Assembly (NCBI RefSeq): GCF_902153245.2 | Contig: NZ_CABFWF030000001.1 | Coordinates: 124,001 to 188,000 of the forward strand | DNA: 64,000 nt | Source: Pseudorhizobium endolithicum | GTDB taxonomy: Bacteria > Pseudomonadota > Alphaproteobacteria > Rhizobiales > Rhizobiaceae | Direction of reading: 5' to 3' | Shown here: positions 1 through 6,771 of the stretch, piece after piece | Layout: every line of letters starts with the position of its first letter | Numbering within the stretch: position 1 is the first letter of the stretch | The notes under the pieces: model-generated | Databases searched by the model: none | What the model saw: only the letters and a program-made list of their open reading frames with translations | What the model was told of the DNA's origin: nothing | Position numbers and translations under genes: made by a program

Positions 1-313
1 GTAGCTCTCGCTGCTCAATGCGGGCTTGCTCCCGCTCTGCTGCTCGTAGGGCATCCATTTCCTCGCTATCGATGCGCCTTGCCGTACCCTCGTAAATCGA
101 GCGAGCACGGCGGGCTGTGAACTGCTTGGTGACGCGCGGAGAAATGAACCGCACCGCTTCAAAGAAAACGTTGTCGAGCTTGCCGTACCGCTCGAGCGGC
201 CAGGCATCCCGGAATGTCTTTTGCGCTTCGAAAACTGCCGCCATGGCCTTCTTCCTGCTCGTAAACACACGCTTGGGACGAGATCCCAATTCCTTGTCGT
301 GACTTCCCAACAC
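1..313 (-). CDS. Phage hypothetical protein, 3' part cut by the window edge
   Basis: An open frame runs from a GTG at 313 on the minus strand through position 1 without a stop; about 104 residues are visible. I chose the GTG because AGGAG lies nine bases upstream and it is the first usual start codon after an in-frame stop; an internal ATG at 246 is the alternative. The visible part is rich in Lys, Arg and Glu and the last stretch is likely helical. It lies on the leftward operon that begins with the Cro-like gene. I do not recognise the family. Confidence 0.6.
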   Translation of the reverse strand, partial: MLGSHDKELGSRPKRVFTSRKKAMAAVFEAQKTFRDAWPLERYGKLDNVFFEAVRFISPRVTKQFTARRARSIYEGTARRIDSEEMDALRAAEREQARIEQREL

Positions 314-685
314 CTTGTCGGTCTCCTGCTTTAGGTTCGCTCGTGTTGATGGAGACGACCTATGCGCAGGACCGAGATTGACGGAGAGAACCCAGGCACT
401 GACGCCAATCAGGCTGATGTTCTCTCCAGGTCCGCCGCTCGCGGAACCTCAGTGCTTCAGTTCCCTCGCAGAGCCGACACCGCCGCATTGGGTGGCTCTG
501 CTGCTGGTGGCGATCCGCCGTCGCCGCCAGCTCCGTTCGAGCCGCTTGGAGATGCCGTCGCTGCCGTCGTGTTGAGGCTGCGGGGTGGCTTCCCTCGGGT
601 GAAAGTGCTGGCCCCGGTCTTGCGGGAGGAGGAGGAAGACCGGGACCAGCGTTGACGGGTCAGAGGCACCCCGCCAACTTTTGGA
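314..685. other. Gap with no confident gene; two weak opposed ORFs and a hairpin
   Basis: About 370 bases separate the partial gene from the next leftward gene. A minus-strand frame of 70 codons (457-669, GTG start, Ser/Pro/Ala-rich) and a plus-strand frame of 97 codons (362-655, ATG with GGAG upstream) overlap each other, and neither resembles a known family. A perfect 9-bp inverted repeat (613-621 with 636-644, CCCGGTCTT arms) spans an AGG-rich loop. It lacks the T-run of an intrinsic terminator. Confidence 0.3.
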
Positions 686-871
686 TCAGGCCGCGCCTGA
701 TTGGATCTCTGTATGCTTCGTAAAGATGTTCAGCCCGCCGTCGGAGCGCTGTCGCAAAGCCTTGCGCCGGCGGATCTCCGCTTCTGCTTCATCCCGGCTG
801 CGGCCGGAGACGGCGCCAAATTCGGGATCGACGATGATGCAGGTTCCGTCCTGGGTGACCACAACGCTCAT
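686..871 (-). CDS. Small phage protein (61 aa), unknown function
   Basis: The 61-residue product has a beta-rich first half and a basic, Ala/Glu-rich second half. The ATG at 871 is preceded by GGAGGG and overlaps the stop of the upstream gene as ATGA, which fixes the start; a longer reading from 898 would run deeper into the neighbour. The gene is translationally coupled inside the leftward early operon. No family is recognised. Confidence 0.7.
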   Translation of the reverse strand: MSVVVTQDGTCIIVDPEFGAVSGRSRDEAEAEIRRRKALRQRSDGGLNIFTKHTEIQSGAA

Positions 872-1194
872 GCCGCCCTCCCGAACTGCTTCGGCCACAG
901 ACGCGCTGCCACTACGGGGAATTTCTCATGAAGCCATTCACGCTCGCCCTGATCGATATCGTCGTCAGCGGCGAGGAACGGTCGTTCATCGTCGTAGTAG
1001 GTCTCACGAAGCTTATGGAGCCCCACCCAAGCGTCGAAACACTCTGGATGCTCGCGGTAATCCATGAAGTACCCATCGAACTTACCGGCGCAGTAGAAGT
1101 GTCTTTCGCCCTTGCCGATCGTGCCCGAGCAATGCTCGCAGCGATGATCCTTGCGGCCAACGACGGTCTTGCGATTAAAGAAGTCGTAGCTCAT
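868..1194 (-). CDS. Phage Cys-rich protein with probable zinc site (108 aa)
   Basis: A CxxC pair near residue 20 (C-E-H-C) is followed by further Cys and His residues to about residue 53 (Y-C-A-G, H-P-E-C), the spacing of a small zinc-binding fold. The C-terminal half is acidic, then basic and aromatic. It overlaps both neighbours by ATGA, so it is coupled to the GapR-ParB gene upstream and the 61-aa gene downstream. A role in nucleic-acid or protein binding is inference from the zinc motif only. Confidence 0.75.
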   Translation of the reverse strand: MSYDFFNRKTVVGRKDHRCEHCSGTIGKGERHFYCAGKFDGYFMDYREHPECFDAWVGLHKLRETYYDDERPFLAADDDIDQGEREWLHEKFPVVAARLWPKQFGRAA

Positions 1195-2420
1195 GCGAAC
1201 TCCTCCTCAATCTCAAAGGCAGCCATGATCTCGGAGGCCCGATGAGGCACTTCCTTCGCCAGTTCGACGGCGATCTTTTTCGATTGTGCGGGGGTGAAAT
1301 TCCGGGCGGCGAGCTGCCAACGGATCACGTCGAGCAGTTCGTCATCGCCACCGTATTCAATGACCGGATATTGAATGCCGAGGTTGCGGGCGATGTTGTA
1401 TCGCGACCAACCGTCGAGGAGGATATTGCCCCGGCGAACGATCGGCTCCAGCACTCCTTCGAAAGCTACCGAGGTTCCGAGGGCGTCGTATTCCTTCGTC
1501 GACAATTCCGGGAAGCAGTGAGCGAGGCTCGTCCGCTTCATTGGAACCGGCGGGAAGTCTTCGTAGGTGAGATAGCCGGGGATGGCCGGAGCAAGTTCAA
1601 CGAGGGCTCCGGCCTGATGTGTTGCGGCAGAAGGTTCGCTCTCTACATGATCGCCTCCTGTGTTGGCGGCGGCGCAGCTTGCTTCATCGAGACTTACGCG
1701 CGCGGCGCTGGGGGCTTCGGCTTCACCTTGAGAGGCCGGAGCGATGGGGGAATTGGTTGCGGTCTCTCCCGCCGTCACGCCTGCCCTTTCGGGGCCGTCG
1801 ACGTTCACGCCGTGATGCTGGACGGTCAGAGCTGGGATCACCTCGGGTTGCCCCAATCCACCAGCCACAGCCTCTGCCTTATCGGCTTCGACCAAAGCGG
1901 GCGCTACAGTTGCGTCCGTAATCGCGGTCCTTTCGGATACCGCCTCCGCCGCCTGACGCGGGGATTGAAGAGCCATCGAGGGACCGTTGCCGAACTGGGT
2001 GGAAACGGCATCCGCAAGAGCTTTGTTTTCGTGGCGCGCCTCCTCCGAGATCAAGCCGGCATCGGCCATCTCGTCGACGAGCGCCTTGTGATCATCCATG
2101 GCATCAGTCGTGCGCTGACGACGGCGATCTTCACGAGAAGGCTTGACCTCTTCCGGCTCAAACATCTCGAACTGAGGGATCATGCCGAGGGCGCCGAGAT
2201 AGGTGGCGAGGACAGCCTCCTCTTCCATGCGCTCCTGGTCGTCCTTTTTGCGGAGAGCGACGACCTTCTTGAGGATCTTGGGGTCGAAGCCCATAGATTT
2301 GGCCTCGCCGTAGACGTCCTTGATGTCGTCGGCGATGGTCTTCTTCTCTTCTTCGAGACGTTCGATGCGCTCAATGAACGCTCGGAGTTGGTCGCGGGCT
2401 ACACCGTGGACGTCACTCAT
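1191..2420 (-). CDS. GapR-like (DUF2312) / ParB-like fusion protein (409 aa)
   Basis: Residues 1-80 match the GapR/DUF2312 fold: a coiled helix containing [13 protein letters not shown] and ending T-Y-L-x-A-L-G-M. GapR proteins are nucleoid proteins that bind overtwisted AT-rich DNA in alphaproteobacteria. Residues about 283-409 resemble a ParB N-terminal (ParB/Srx) domain, with G-V-L-E-P-I-V-x-R and a D-G-W-S-R-Y-N-I-A segment where ParB proteins carry the Arg-rich box. About 200 Ala/Glu-rich, probably disordered residues link them. Typical GapR is under 100 residues, so this is a large fusion. Second gene of the leftward operon, coupled at both ends by ATGA overlaps. A role in phage DNA organisation, replication or partition is inference. 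Confidence 0.8.
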   Translation of the reverse strand: MSDVHGVARDQLRAFIERIERLEEEKKTIADDIKDVYGEAKSMGFDPKILKKVVALRKKDDQERMEEEAVLATYLGALGMIPQFEMFEPEEVKPSREDRRRQRTTDAMDDHKALVDEMADAGLISEEARHENKALADAVSTQFGNGPSMALQSPRQAAEAVSERTAITDATVAPALVEADKAEAVAGGLGQPEVIPALTVQHHGVNVDGPERAGVTAGETATNSPIAPASQGEAEAPSAARVSLDEASCAAANTGGDHVESEPSAATHQAGALVELAPAIPGYLTYEDFPPVPMKRTSLAHCFPELSTKEYDALGTSVAFEGVLEPIVRRGNILLDGWSRYNIARNLGIQYPVIEYGGDDELLDVIRWQLAARNFTPAQSKKIAVELAKEVPHRASEIMAAFEIEEEFA

Positions 2421-2692
2421 GCTGCCACCTCAGAACGAGACTTGGCTGCCGGATCCGGAGAAAGAAAAAGATCAACGGGTATGTCGAGGCCGATTGCCTT
2501 GGCGTGCGCCCAAAGCTTCTGCGCTGGCTTCAAGGGGATGATCCCGTCGGTACCGCCCTTGTCTTTCGGCTGGGTCCAGCGATACACCCGGGTCCTGTCT
2601 GCCCCGGTAATTTCCTGGACGGCTTCTGGGCCACCAAAGCGATCTATGATCGAGGCAGCAGGCTCAAGCTTTTCGGGTGCGGTCGTATCCAT
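2417..2692 (-). CDS. Cro-like DNA-binding protein (91 aa)
   Basis: Residues about 12-40 read as a helix-turn-helix of the YdaS/Cro-like type: a G-G-P-x-A-V turn, then [12 protein letters not shown]. The remainder (P-L-K-P-A-Q-K-L) is the usual tail of these small phage repressors. It is the first gene of the leftward operon and faces the CI-like gene across about 90 bp of operators, exactly as cro does. There is no Shine-Dalgarno before the ATG at 2692. A well-formed promoter (TTGACT, 18 bp, CATAGT) would start the mRNA at that ATG, so it is probably leaderless. Confidence 0.8.
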   Translation of the reverse strand: MDTTAPEKLEPAASIIDRFGGPEAVQEITGADRTRVYRWTQPKDKGGTDGIIPLKPAQKLWAHAKAIGLDIPVDLFLSPDPAAKSRSEVAA

Positions 2693-2698
2693 GTGTCA

Positions 2699-2728
2699 AC
2701 TATGCGCTAATCGCACAGTCTTAGTCAA
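2699..2728 (-). promoter_or_regulatory. Predicted pR-type promoter of the Cro-like gene
   Basis: On the minus strand TTGACT (2728-2723) lies 18 bp from CATAGT (2704-2699). The hexamers match the sigma-70 consensus at five of six and four of six positions. The -10 ends seven bases before the A of the start codon, predicting transcription from that base. The operator at 2703-2715 covers the spacer and the -10 edge. Confidence 0.6.
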
Positions 2729-2783
2729 TACTTTTGTGCCGCATTCGCACGAGACCCGGCGTTTTCGTCGTGCGAAAATGCCA
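2703..2783. promoter_or_regulatory. Right operator: three 13-bp sites at 34-bp spacing
   Basis: TGCGCTAATCGCA (2703-2715), TGCCGCATTCGCA (2737-2749) and TGCGAAAATGCCA (2771-2783) start exactly 34 bp apart. The first two keep TGC-N7-GCA; the third keeps only the left half. They resemble the perfect palindrome TGCGATTATCGCA at 5057-5069. The third ends one base before the repressor ATG, a position suited to autorepression. That the CI-like and Cro-like proteins bind them is inference from lambda-type layout. Confidence 0.65.
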
Positions 2784-2784
2784 T

Positions 2785-3471
2785 ATGCTTGAAGATCCAT
2801 ACAAGAAATGGGTGATTGAGAACCTCGCAAAGCCCGGAAAATCTCAGACGGGGCTGGCGAAGGCGCTCGGACTACACCCTTCAGCCATTAACAAGGTCGT
2901 AAGCGGCAAGCGCCAGCTGAAATCTCACGAGGTCGCAGGAGCGGTCGCCTATTTTGGGGAAGAAGCTCCAAAGACCGAACTTGCTCCCTCGGCGTCGAAA
3001 TGGGTGCCGGCACGCAAAGCTGGCGTGGTTGCGGCAGGCTTGTTCCGTGAGGTCGACGAGTTCGATCAGTCAGAGCCGGAAGACATTACCGTCCCCAGGG
3101 ACGAGAACTTCCCGAACGCTCGCCAGCTCACCTTTGAGGTAGAAGGTGACAGCATGAATGAGCTACGCCCTCGCCCGATCCTTCCAGGCGACACCATCGT
3201 CTGCACTGCCTACGAGGACATCGCCGACCGCGTCGTTCTCCGCGACGGCATGGTTGTCGTAGTTCAGCGAGAGCGGGACGCCGGCCAGATGCGCGAGTGG
3301 TCCGTGAAGCAGATCGAGATCTACGAGGATCGGACAGAGTTTCACCCGCGATCGAGCAATCCAAAGCACAAGCCAATCGTAGTTCACCGGCAGTTTGATG
3401 CTGACGACGGGATCTCCGTGGAGGTCATCGCCGTAGTGCGAATGGTAATGAACGCGATGCCAGGGTTCTAG
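2785..3471 (+). CDS. CI-type repressor, XRE HTH plus S24 peptidase (228 aa)
   Basis: Residues about 8-50 form an XRE helix-turn-helix (Q-T-G-L-A-K-A-L-G-L-H then S-A-I-N-K-V-V-S-G). Residues 100-228 are a LexA/CI-like S24 domain with G-D-S-M at 121-124 and K175 in W-S-V-K, a Ser-Lys dyad. An Ala-Gly pair at 79-80 in the linker is the candidate self-cleavage site, so RecA-triggered induction is plausible. The ATG at 2785 is preferred because upstream starts would place the operators inside the gene; it has no clear Shine-Dalgarno, as with lambda cI made from pRM. The stop shares the bases CTAG with the convergent gene at 3468. Confidence 0.88.
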   Translation: MLEDPYKKWVIENLAKPGKSQTGLAKALGLHPSAINKVVSGKRQLKSHEVAGAVAYFGEEAPKTELAPSASKWVPARKAGVVAAGLFREVDEFDQSEPEDITVPRDENFPNARQLTFEVEGDSMNELRPRPILPGDTIVCTAYEDIADRVVLRDGMVVVVQRERDAGQMREWSVKQIEIYEDRTEFHPRSSNPKHKPIVVHRQFDADDGISVEVIAVVRMVMNAMPGF

Positions 3472-4337
3472 CTTGCCTTCCCGGCATCACTTACGAACAG
3501 GCGATGCACCGTCCCATCTTCATTCAAGGTAGGCTTGGCGGTGATGGCGACGACCTCTTGGGTATCGAGGGCGTGCGTGTAGAAGTTCTGCGGTGTCAAA
3601 AGAGCGGGATCGGTGATCTTGCCGCGGTATTCCTTCCCATCTTCATCTTCCAAACGGAACGAGCCAGTTGTTGTGTCGACAGCTCTAAACACGCCCCTGA
3701 ACGTAGCCATTTCGCCTACTGTGACTTCCTCCTTAGAGCGCAAAGCCGCCGCGGTCGGCGTATCGATCACTATAGGATCGGCGTTCTTTGGCACCTGTCG
3801 TACCTCGTTGACGGTTTTTCCTACAGGGGCAGCCATATCCGATAGTGCGGCCCGGTTGTTCGCCGCAAGGGTTTTAACGACATCAAGCAGGCCCTCTCGG
3901 ATTTGCTGGTCACTCTTCCGAGCTTCAAGTGCGAGTTCGTGATACTGAGCGGACTGTTGTTGGATAATATCTAAAGCCTTATCCATTTCTTTTGTCTGCC
4001 CCGTGCGTTGCGCCACTATTGCTTTGATGAATGACGGAACCGCCATTTCCGCTAAAGAGAATAGCAATTCGGGGTAAACCGCCATCTTGCCGTGCACCAT
4101 CATCATGTAGATGAGGTAGAAGATCGAGCCACGCTCCGGCGGACCAACTTGGACCCTTACCTCTGAATGCGCTGACGCCTTTATCTGCCGGTGAAAATGA
4201 TAATGGCCGACTGAATTGTACACGCGAGCCATCCCCGACAAAGACTGCCCCAATAGGAGCGCGTCCATTCGATGGGCATCTGCGTCTCGTCCAGCGAACT
4301 CTACTTTGACCGGCTCGATTAACGACCGTTCCACCAT
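3468..4337 (-). CDS. Uncharacterised phage cargo protein at the rex position (289 aa)
   Basis: Start ATG 4337 has GGGGGAGA seven bases upstream; a longer ATG at 4352 lacks this. Three parts are visible. Residues 1-70 are an alpha/beta segment with G-R-D-A-D-A-H-R-M-D and S-L-S-G-M-A-R. Residues 71-106 are strongly hydrophobic and could enter a membrane or form a core. Residues about 115-170 are helical, probably coiled coil, and 200-289 are a beta-rich OB/SH3-like tail. The N-terminal pattern (G-x-D-A-x-x-H-x-x-D, then P-x-x-G-S near residue 70) reminds me of a widespread unnamed family seen among accessory genes; that is recollection, not a search. It is last in a three-gene leftward cassette between the repressor and recombination operon. 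A phage-exclusion or host-protection role is inference from position only. Confidence 0.7.
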   Translation of the reverse strand: MVERSLIEPVKVEFAGRDADAHRMDALLLGQSLSGMARVYNSVGHYHFHRQIKASAHSEVRVQVGPPERGSIFYLIYMMMVHGKMAVYPELLFSLAEMAVPSFIKAIVAQRTGQTKEMDKALDIIQQQSAQYHELALEARKSDQQIREGLLDVVKTLAANNRAALSDMAAPVGKTVNEVRQVPKNADPIVIDTPTAAALRSKEEVTVGEMATFRGVFRAVDTTTGSFRLEDEDGKEYRGKITDPALLTPQNFYTHALDTQEVVAITAKPTLNEDGTVHRLFVSDAGKAS

Positions 4338-4402
4338 GCTTCTCTCCCCCATCCCTGGGACATAGAAGCAGGAATCCTATTTGTTGTGGAGTCATGAGCT
4401 TG

Positions 4403-4711
4403 CTAAGCCGCGCAGCTTCGAACGCCATGCAGATCAAACGCCTGGCATGCATCCGCGATCTCCTGAACAAACCACCGTTTCGGCTCATCACACATGTAGC
4501 TCTTCCCGTCGTCACCAAGGAAGTTCATGACTGGCAGGATGCAGAAGGTTTCCTCGTCTCCTACCGGAGCGAACGGACCTATCTTGAACCGATAGCCTGG
4601 GAATCTCCGCTCCAGATAATCCGCCAACCGGTCTTTCGCGGTCGCCACGGCTTCGCGCTGCTCGAATGGCGGCACGATGATGAATTCCAAAACCTCTCTT
4701 TCAATAGCCAT
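4403..4711 (-). CDS. Phage hypothetical protein (102 aa)
   Basis: The start at 4711 is set by GGAGGAAA six bases upstream; a longer open frame to 4837 has no comparable signal. The protein opens with a beta segment (E-F-I-I-V-P-P-F), then a helix with A-K-D-R-L-A-D-Y-L and a mixed second half carrying G-D-D-G-K-S-Y-M-C-D-E-P. It overlaps the upstream zinc-ribbon gene by 11 bp and is followed after 65 bp by the 289-aa cargo gene, so all three are probably co-transcribed. I do not recognise the family. Confidence 0.65.
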   Translation of the reverse strand: MAIEREVLEFIIVPPFEQREAVATAKDRLADYLERRFPGYRFKIGPFAPVGDEETFCILPVMNFLGDDGKSYMCDEPKRWFVQEIADACQAFDLHGVRSCAA

Positions 4712-4940
4712 CTGAGTTTCCTCCGCTGATCGCGAACAGCTTTCCGATGGAGCTGTCACAGTGGCCGCAATGGAACGGCACGTTGTCGAGATAACCGCCC
4801 TCGCCCAGTTCATGCGCATCACTTGGAAGATCCACACCCGCCGGCACTTCCAGCTCCCTTGACGACTCCCGCAGGCAATTCGCGCACCGGATGTGAAGCC
4901 TCACGGGCGGCTGTCCTTTCATCAATGCTAGACCCATCAT
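4701..4940 (-). CDS. Small zinc-ribbon protein (79 aa)
   Basis: Two CxxC knuckles (C-A-N-C near residue 20 and C-G-H-C near residue 60) give the four-Cys spacing of a zinc ribbon. AAGGAGA precedes the first of two ATG codons. It is the first gene of the leftward three-gene cassette and diverges from the rightward recombination operon, sharing the operator-containing gap between them. Its function is unknown; binding nucleic acid is the usual role of such ribbons. Confidence 0.7.
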   Translation of the reverse strand: MMGLALMKGQPPVRLHIRCANCLRESSRELEVPAGVDLPSDAHELGEGGYLDNVPFHCGHCDSSIGKLFAISGGNSDGY

Positions 4941-4991
4941 GTTCTCCTTTTGTTCTACAAAGCCAGAACGGAAGGAGAGAGTCCAGACCGA

Positions 4992-5069
4992 TTCGCTAAT
5001 GCGCGGCGAAAAAACAATTGTGCGCTTTTAGCACTTTTTTGTTGTTGCTTTGTTTGTGCGATTATCGCA
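4992..5069. promoter_or_regulatory. Left operator: 13-bp sites between the cargo cassette and recombination operon
   Basis: TGCGATTATCGCA at 5057-5069 is a perfect odd palindrome. TGCGCTTTTAGCA at 5021-5033 keeps TGC-N7-GCA. TTCGCTAATGCGC at 4992-5004 is a weak third match. On the opposite strand the first right-operator site and its flank read TGTGCGATTAGCGCATAGTT; the left site has the same 20 bases with one change (T for G), so both promoters appear to share an operator/-10 module. Confidence 0.65.
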
Positions 5070-5073
5070 TAGT
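5045..5073 (+). promoter_or_regulatory. Predicted pL-type promoter of the recombination operon
   Basis: TTGCTT (5045-5050), a 17-bp spacer and CATAGT (5068-5073) are followed by a leader of about 20-25 nt ending in GGGGAG before the ATG at 5101. The palindromic operator fills the spacer, so repressor binding would block polymerase. The -35 is weak; the -10 is identical to that of the Cro-like promoter. Confidence 0.5.
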
Positions 5074-5100
5074 TACCTCATCAACCGATGGGGAGCAGCA

Positions 5101-5550
5101 ATGCAGACCGCAGCCGACACCACCGCCACCCGGAAGCACATCATCGAGGCGAACGAGACCGTTCTTTGCCTGTCGAAATGGAACAGCCCGATCTGGGGCC
5201 CGCGTTCCGTCATTGCCGAAACGCCGGCGATGGGCCGCCCTCTGACGGTCTGCGACCTCCTGGACGAACTGACCGACGACGACACCGTCACGATCCGTCG
5301 GCTCAACGTCGAAACGTGGTCTGCTCCTGAGGACATCACCGAGGAAGTCGCTCGGCATTACCTCTACGTCATGGACGAGCGGGAAGGTGTCGAGCTCGGC
5401 GACGAAGATCGGTTCCCGGCTTACGTCCGCAACAGTCGTGCTTGGGCGCTCTGGAAAGATGATCTGGAAGCTTCGGCACCGGTCCATCGCGATCCCGATC
5501 GTCTGCACGACGAGCGCCGCGACCATCAGGTTATGGGGCTGGTGGCATGA
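5101..5550 (+). CDS. Phage hypothetical protein (149 aa), first gene of the recombination operon
   Basis: The ATG at 5101 follows GGGGAG with eight-base spacing; an earlier alternative start would lie inside the operator. The protein is acidic (L-D-E-L-T-D-D-D-T-V and many Glu/Asp later) with a likely alpha/beta fold and no transmembrane segment. Being first behind the predicted pL promoter, it would be made earliest after derepression, a position that often holds antirepressor, anti-host-nuclease or antitermination proteins. No family is recognised, so function stays open. Confidence 0.7.
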   Translation: MQTAADTTATRKHIIEANETVLCLSKWNSPIWGPRSVIAETPAMGRPLTVCDLLDELTDDDTVTIRRLNVETWSAPEDITEEVARHYLYVMDEREGVELGDEDRFPAYVRNSRAWALWKDDLEASAPVHRDPDRLHDERRDHQVMGLVA

Positions 5551-5807
5551 GCAGGACTGATTGCGCCACCCAGGTCTTCGGCGGCTGCTCCTGCCCTCCC
5601 GGCCACTGCCGCATCGAAGCCCGCCGCAAGGAAGACGAGGCCAAGCTTCGCCGGATCATCGCCAAGCGAAACGCGGACACGGCGCTGATGATGCTCGGCG
5701 CGGTCCTCTCGATCATGGCCTTCATCACCTCATTCATCCTTTTCGCCATCCCGGAGAGCAAGAGGCTTGCACGGGTGAACCAGGAGATTGTTCATGTCCA
5801 ACGATAA
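5547..5807 (+). CDS. Small membrane protein with Cys-rich N terminus (86 aa)
   Basis: Residues 6-21 hold four Cys (D-C-A-T, then G-C-S-C and H-C-R). Residues about 24-42 are a charged helix, and residues 46-68 form one hydrophobic span (M-L-G-A-V-L-S-I-M-A-F-I-T), a clear single transmembrane segment. It starts by ATGA overlap with the gene before and overlaps the next start by 14 bp, so it belongs to the operon. A holin-like size is noted, but its place in an early operon argues against lysis. Function unknown. Confidence 0.7.
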   Translation: MSRTDCATQVFGGCSCPPGHCRIEARRKEDEAKLRRIIAKRNADTALMMLGAVLSIMAFITSFILFAIPESKRLARVNQEIVHVQR

Positions 5808-6771
5808 CGCATGGAAATGGTGGCAGGACGCTCTTGCCGGAAACTTCGGACCGATCCACGACAGCGACCCTCAGCAGGGTTACTACCGCACGCGCTTCAA
5901 GGAAAAGCCGTGGGAGCCGGTTGCGATTTGGTTCGAGAACGGCGAGTGGCACGCCATGCGCGGCGATCGTACCGTTCGCGCCGCCGATATCTGGACCTGG
6001 TGCTGCCGGAACCCGATCACCTATGAAGCCTACACCAAGGCGATCGAGGGTGACGGTTGGGATGACGAGCCGGAAGCAGTTCGGGGTATGGGCGACAACC
6101 TGCCCGACGATCCGTTCGAAGCATTGAAGCTGGAGTTCGCCGGCGAGCAGGAGCTTGCTGCGGAACTTCTCAGGACAAAGGTCGAAACGCAGGATCAGGC
6201 CAACAAGATCGGCGTCCTGTCGAAGCGTATCGCCAGCATTTCGAAACGGGCCTCCGACCTGCATAAGGTTGAGAAGGCCCCGCACCTCGAGGCCGGCCGC
6301 GCCGTCGATGACAAATGGCGCGATCTCAAGGAAGAGCCGGACTCGCTTTCCAAACGCCTCAAGCGACACCTCGACGACTACCTCCGTGAGCAGCAGCGGC
6401 TCGAAATGGAGCGTCAGCGCAAGGCCCAGGAAGAAGCCGACCGGAAACGTCGGGAGGCCGAAGATGCGGCGAGCGCCGCCGCCCAACAGGAGAATGAGGC
6501 TGCGGCTGTCGAAGCAAAGCGGCTGCAGGATGAAGCCGCACAGGCTGAACGGGATGCCCAGGCGCGCAACGCCAGCGCCGGCCGGACTGGCGCCAGGGTG
6601 GCACTCCGTACCTTCGTCTATGCCCAGATCACAGACTACGACGCTCTGCTGATGGCGCTCAAGGACCGCGCCGAGATTAAGGAGATCGTCGAGACGCTCG
6701 CTCACCGTGCGGCCCGTTCCGGCGTCGAATTACCCGGCATGGGCATCCGCTCCGAACAGAGGGCAGCATGA
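5794..6771 (+). CDS. Phage coiled-coil protein upstream of RecT (325 aa)
   Basis: The ATG at 5794 has AGGAG nine bases upstream. Residues 1-100 form a Trp-rich globular domain (W-K-W-W near the start, W-T-W-C-C later). Residues about 110-190 are helical and 190-265 are a long Arg/Glu/Ala coiled coil (repeated A-E-x-x-R). The C-terminal 55 residues look globular again. Its stop overlaps the RecT start as ATGA. Operon position suggests it works with RecT, but no exonuclease motif is visible, so it should not be called RecE. Confidence 0.72.
   Translation: MSNDNAWKWWQDALAGNFGPIHDSDPQQGYYRTRFKEKPWEPVAIWFENGEWHAMRGDRTVRAADIWTWCCRNPITYEAYTKAIEGDGWDDEPEAVRGMGDNLPDDPFEALKLEFAGEQELAAELLRTKVETQDQANKIGVLSKRIASISKRASDLHKVEKAPHLEAGRAVDDKWRDLKEEPDSLSKRLKRHLDDYLREQQRLEMERQRKAQEEADRKRREAEDAASAAAQQENEAAAVEAKRLQDEAAQAERDAQARNASAGRTGARVALRTFVYAQITDYDALLMALKDRAEIKEIVETLAHRAARSGVELPGMGIRSEQRAA

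Noticed and set aside
362..655. A 97-codon plus-strand ORF with a GGAG site
   Set aside because: Opposed to the leftward operon and to another weak ORF; no recognised family. Kept only as a note in the gap entry.
5547..5807. Holin call for the single-span membrane protein
   Set aside because: Size fits, but it is in an early operon and no endolysin gene is near.
5794..6771. RecE call for the gene before recT
   Set aside because: No exonuclease motif is visible; the sequence is mostly coiled coil.
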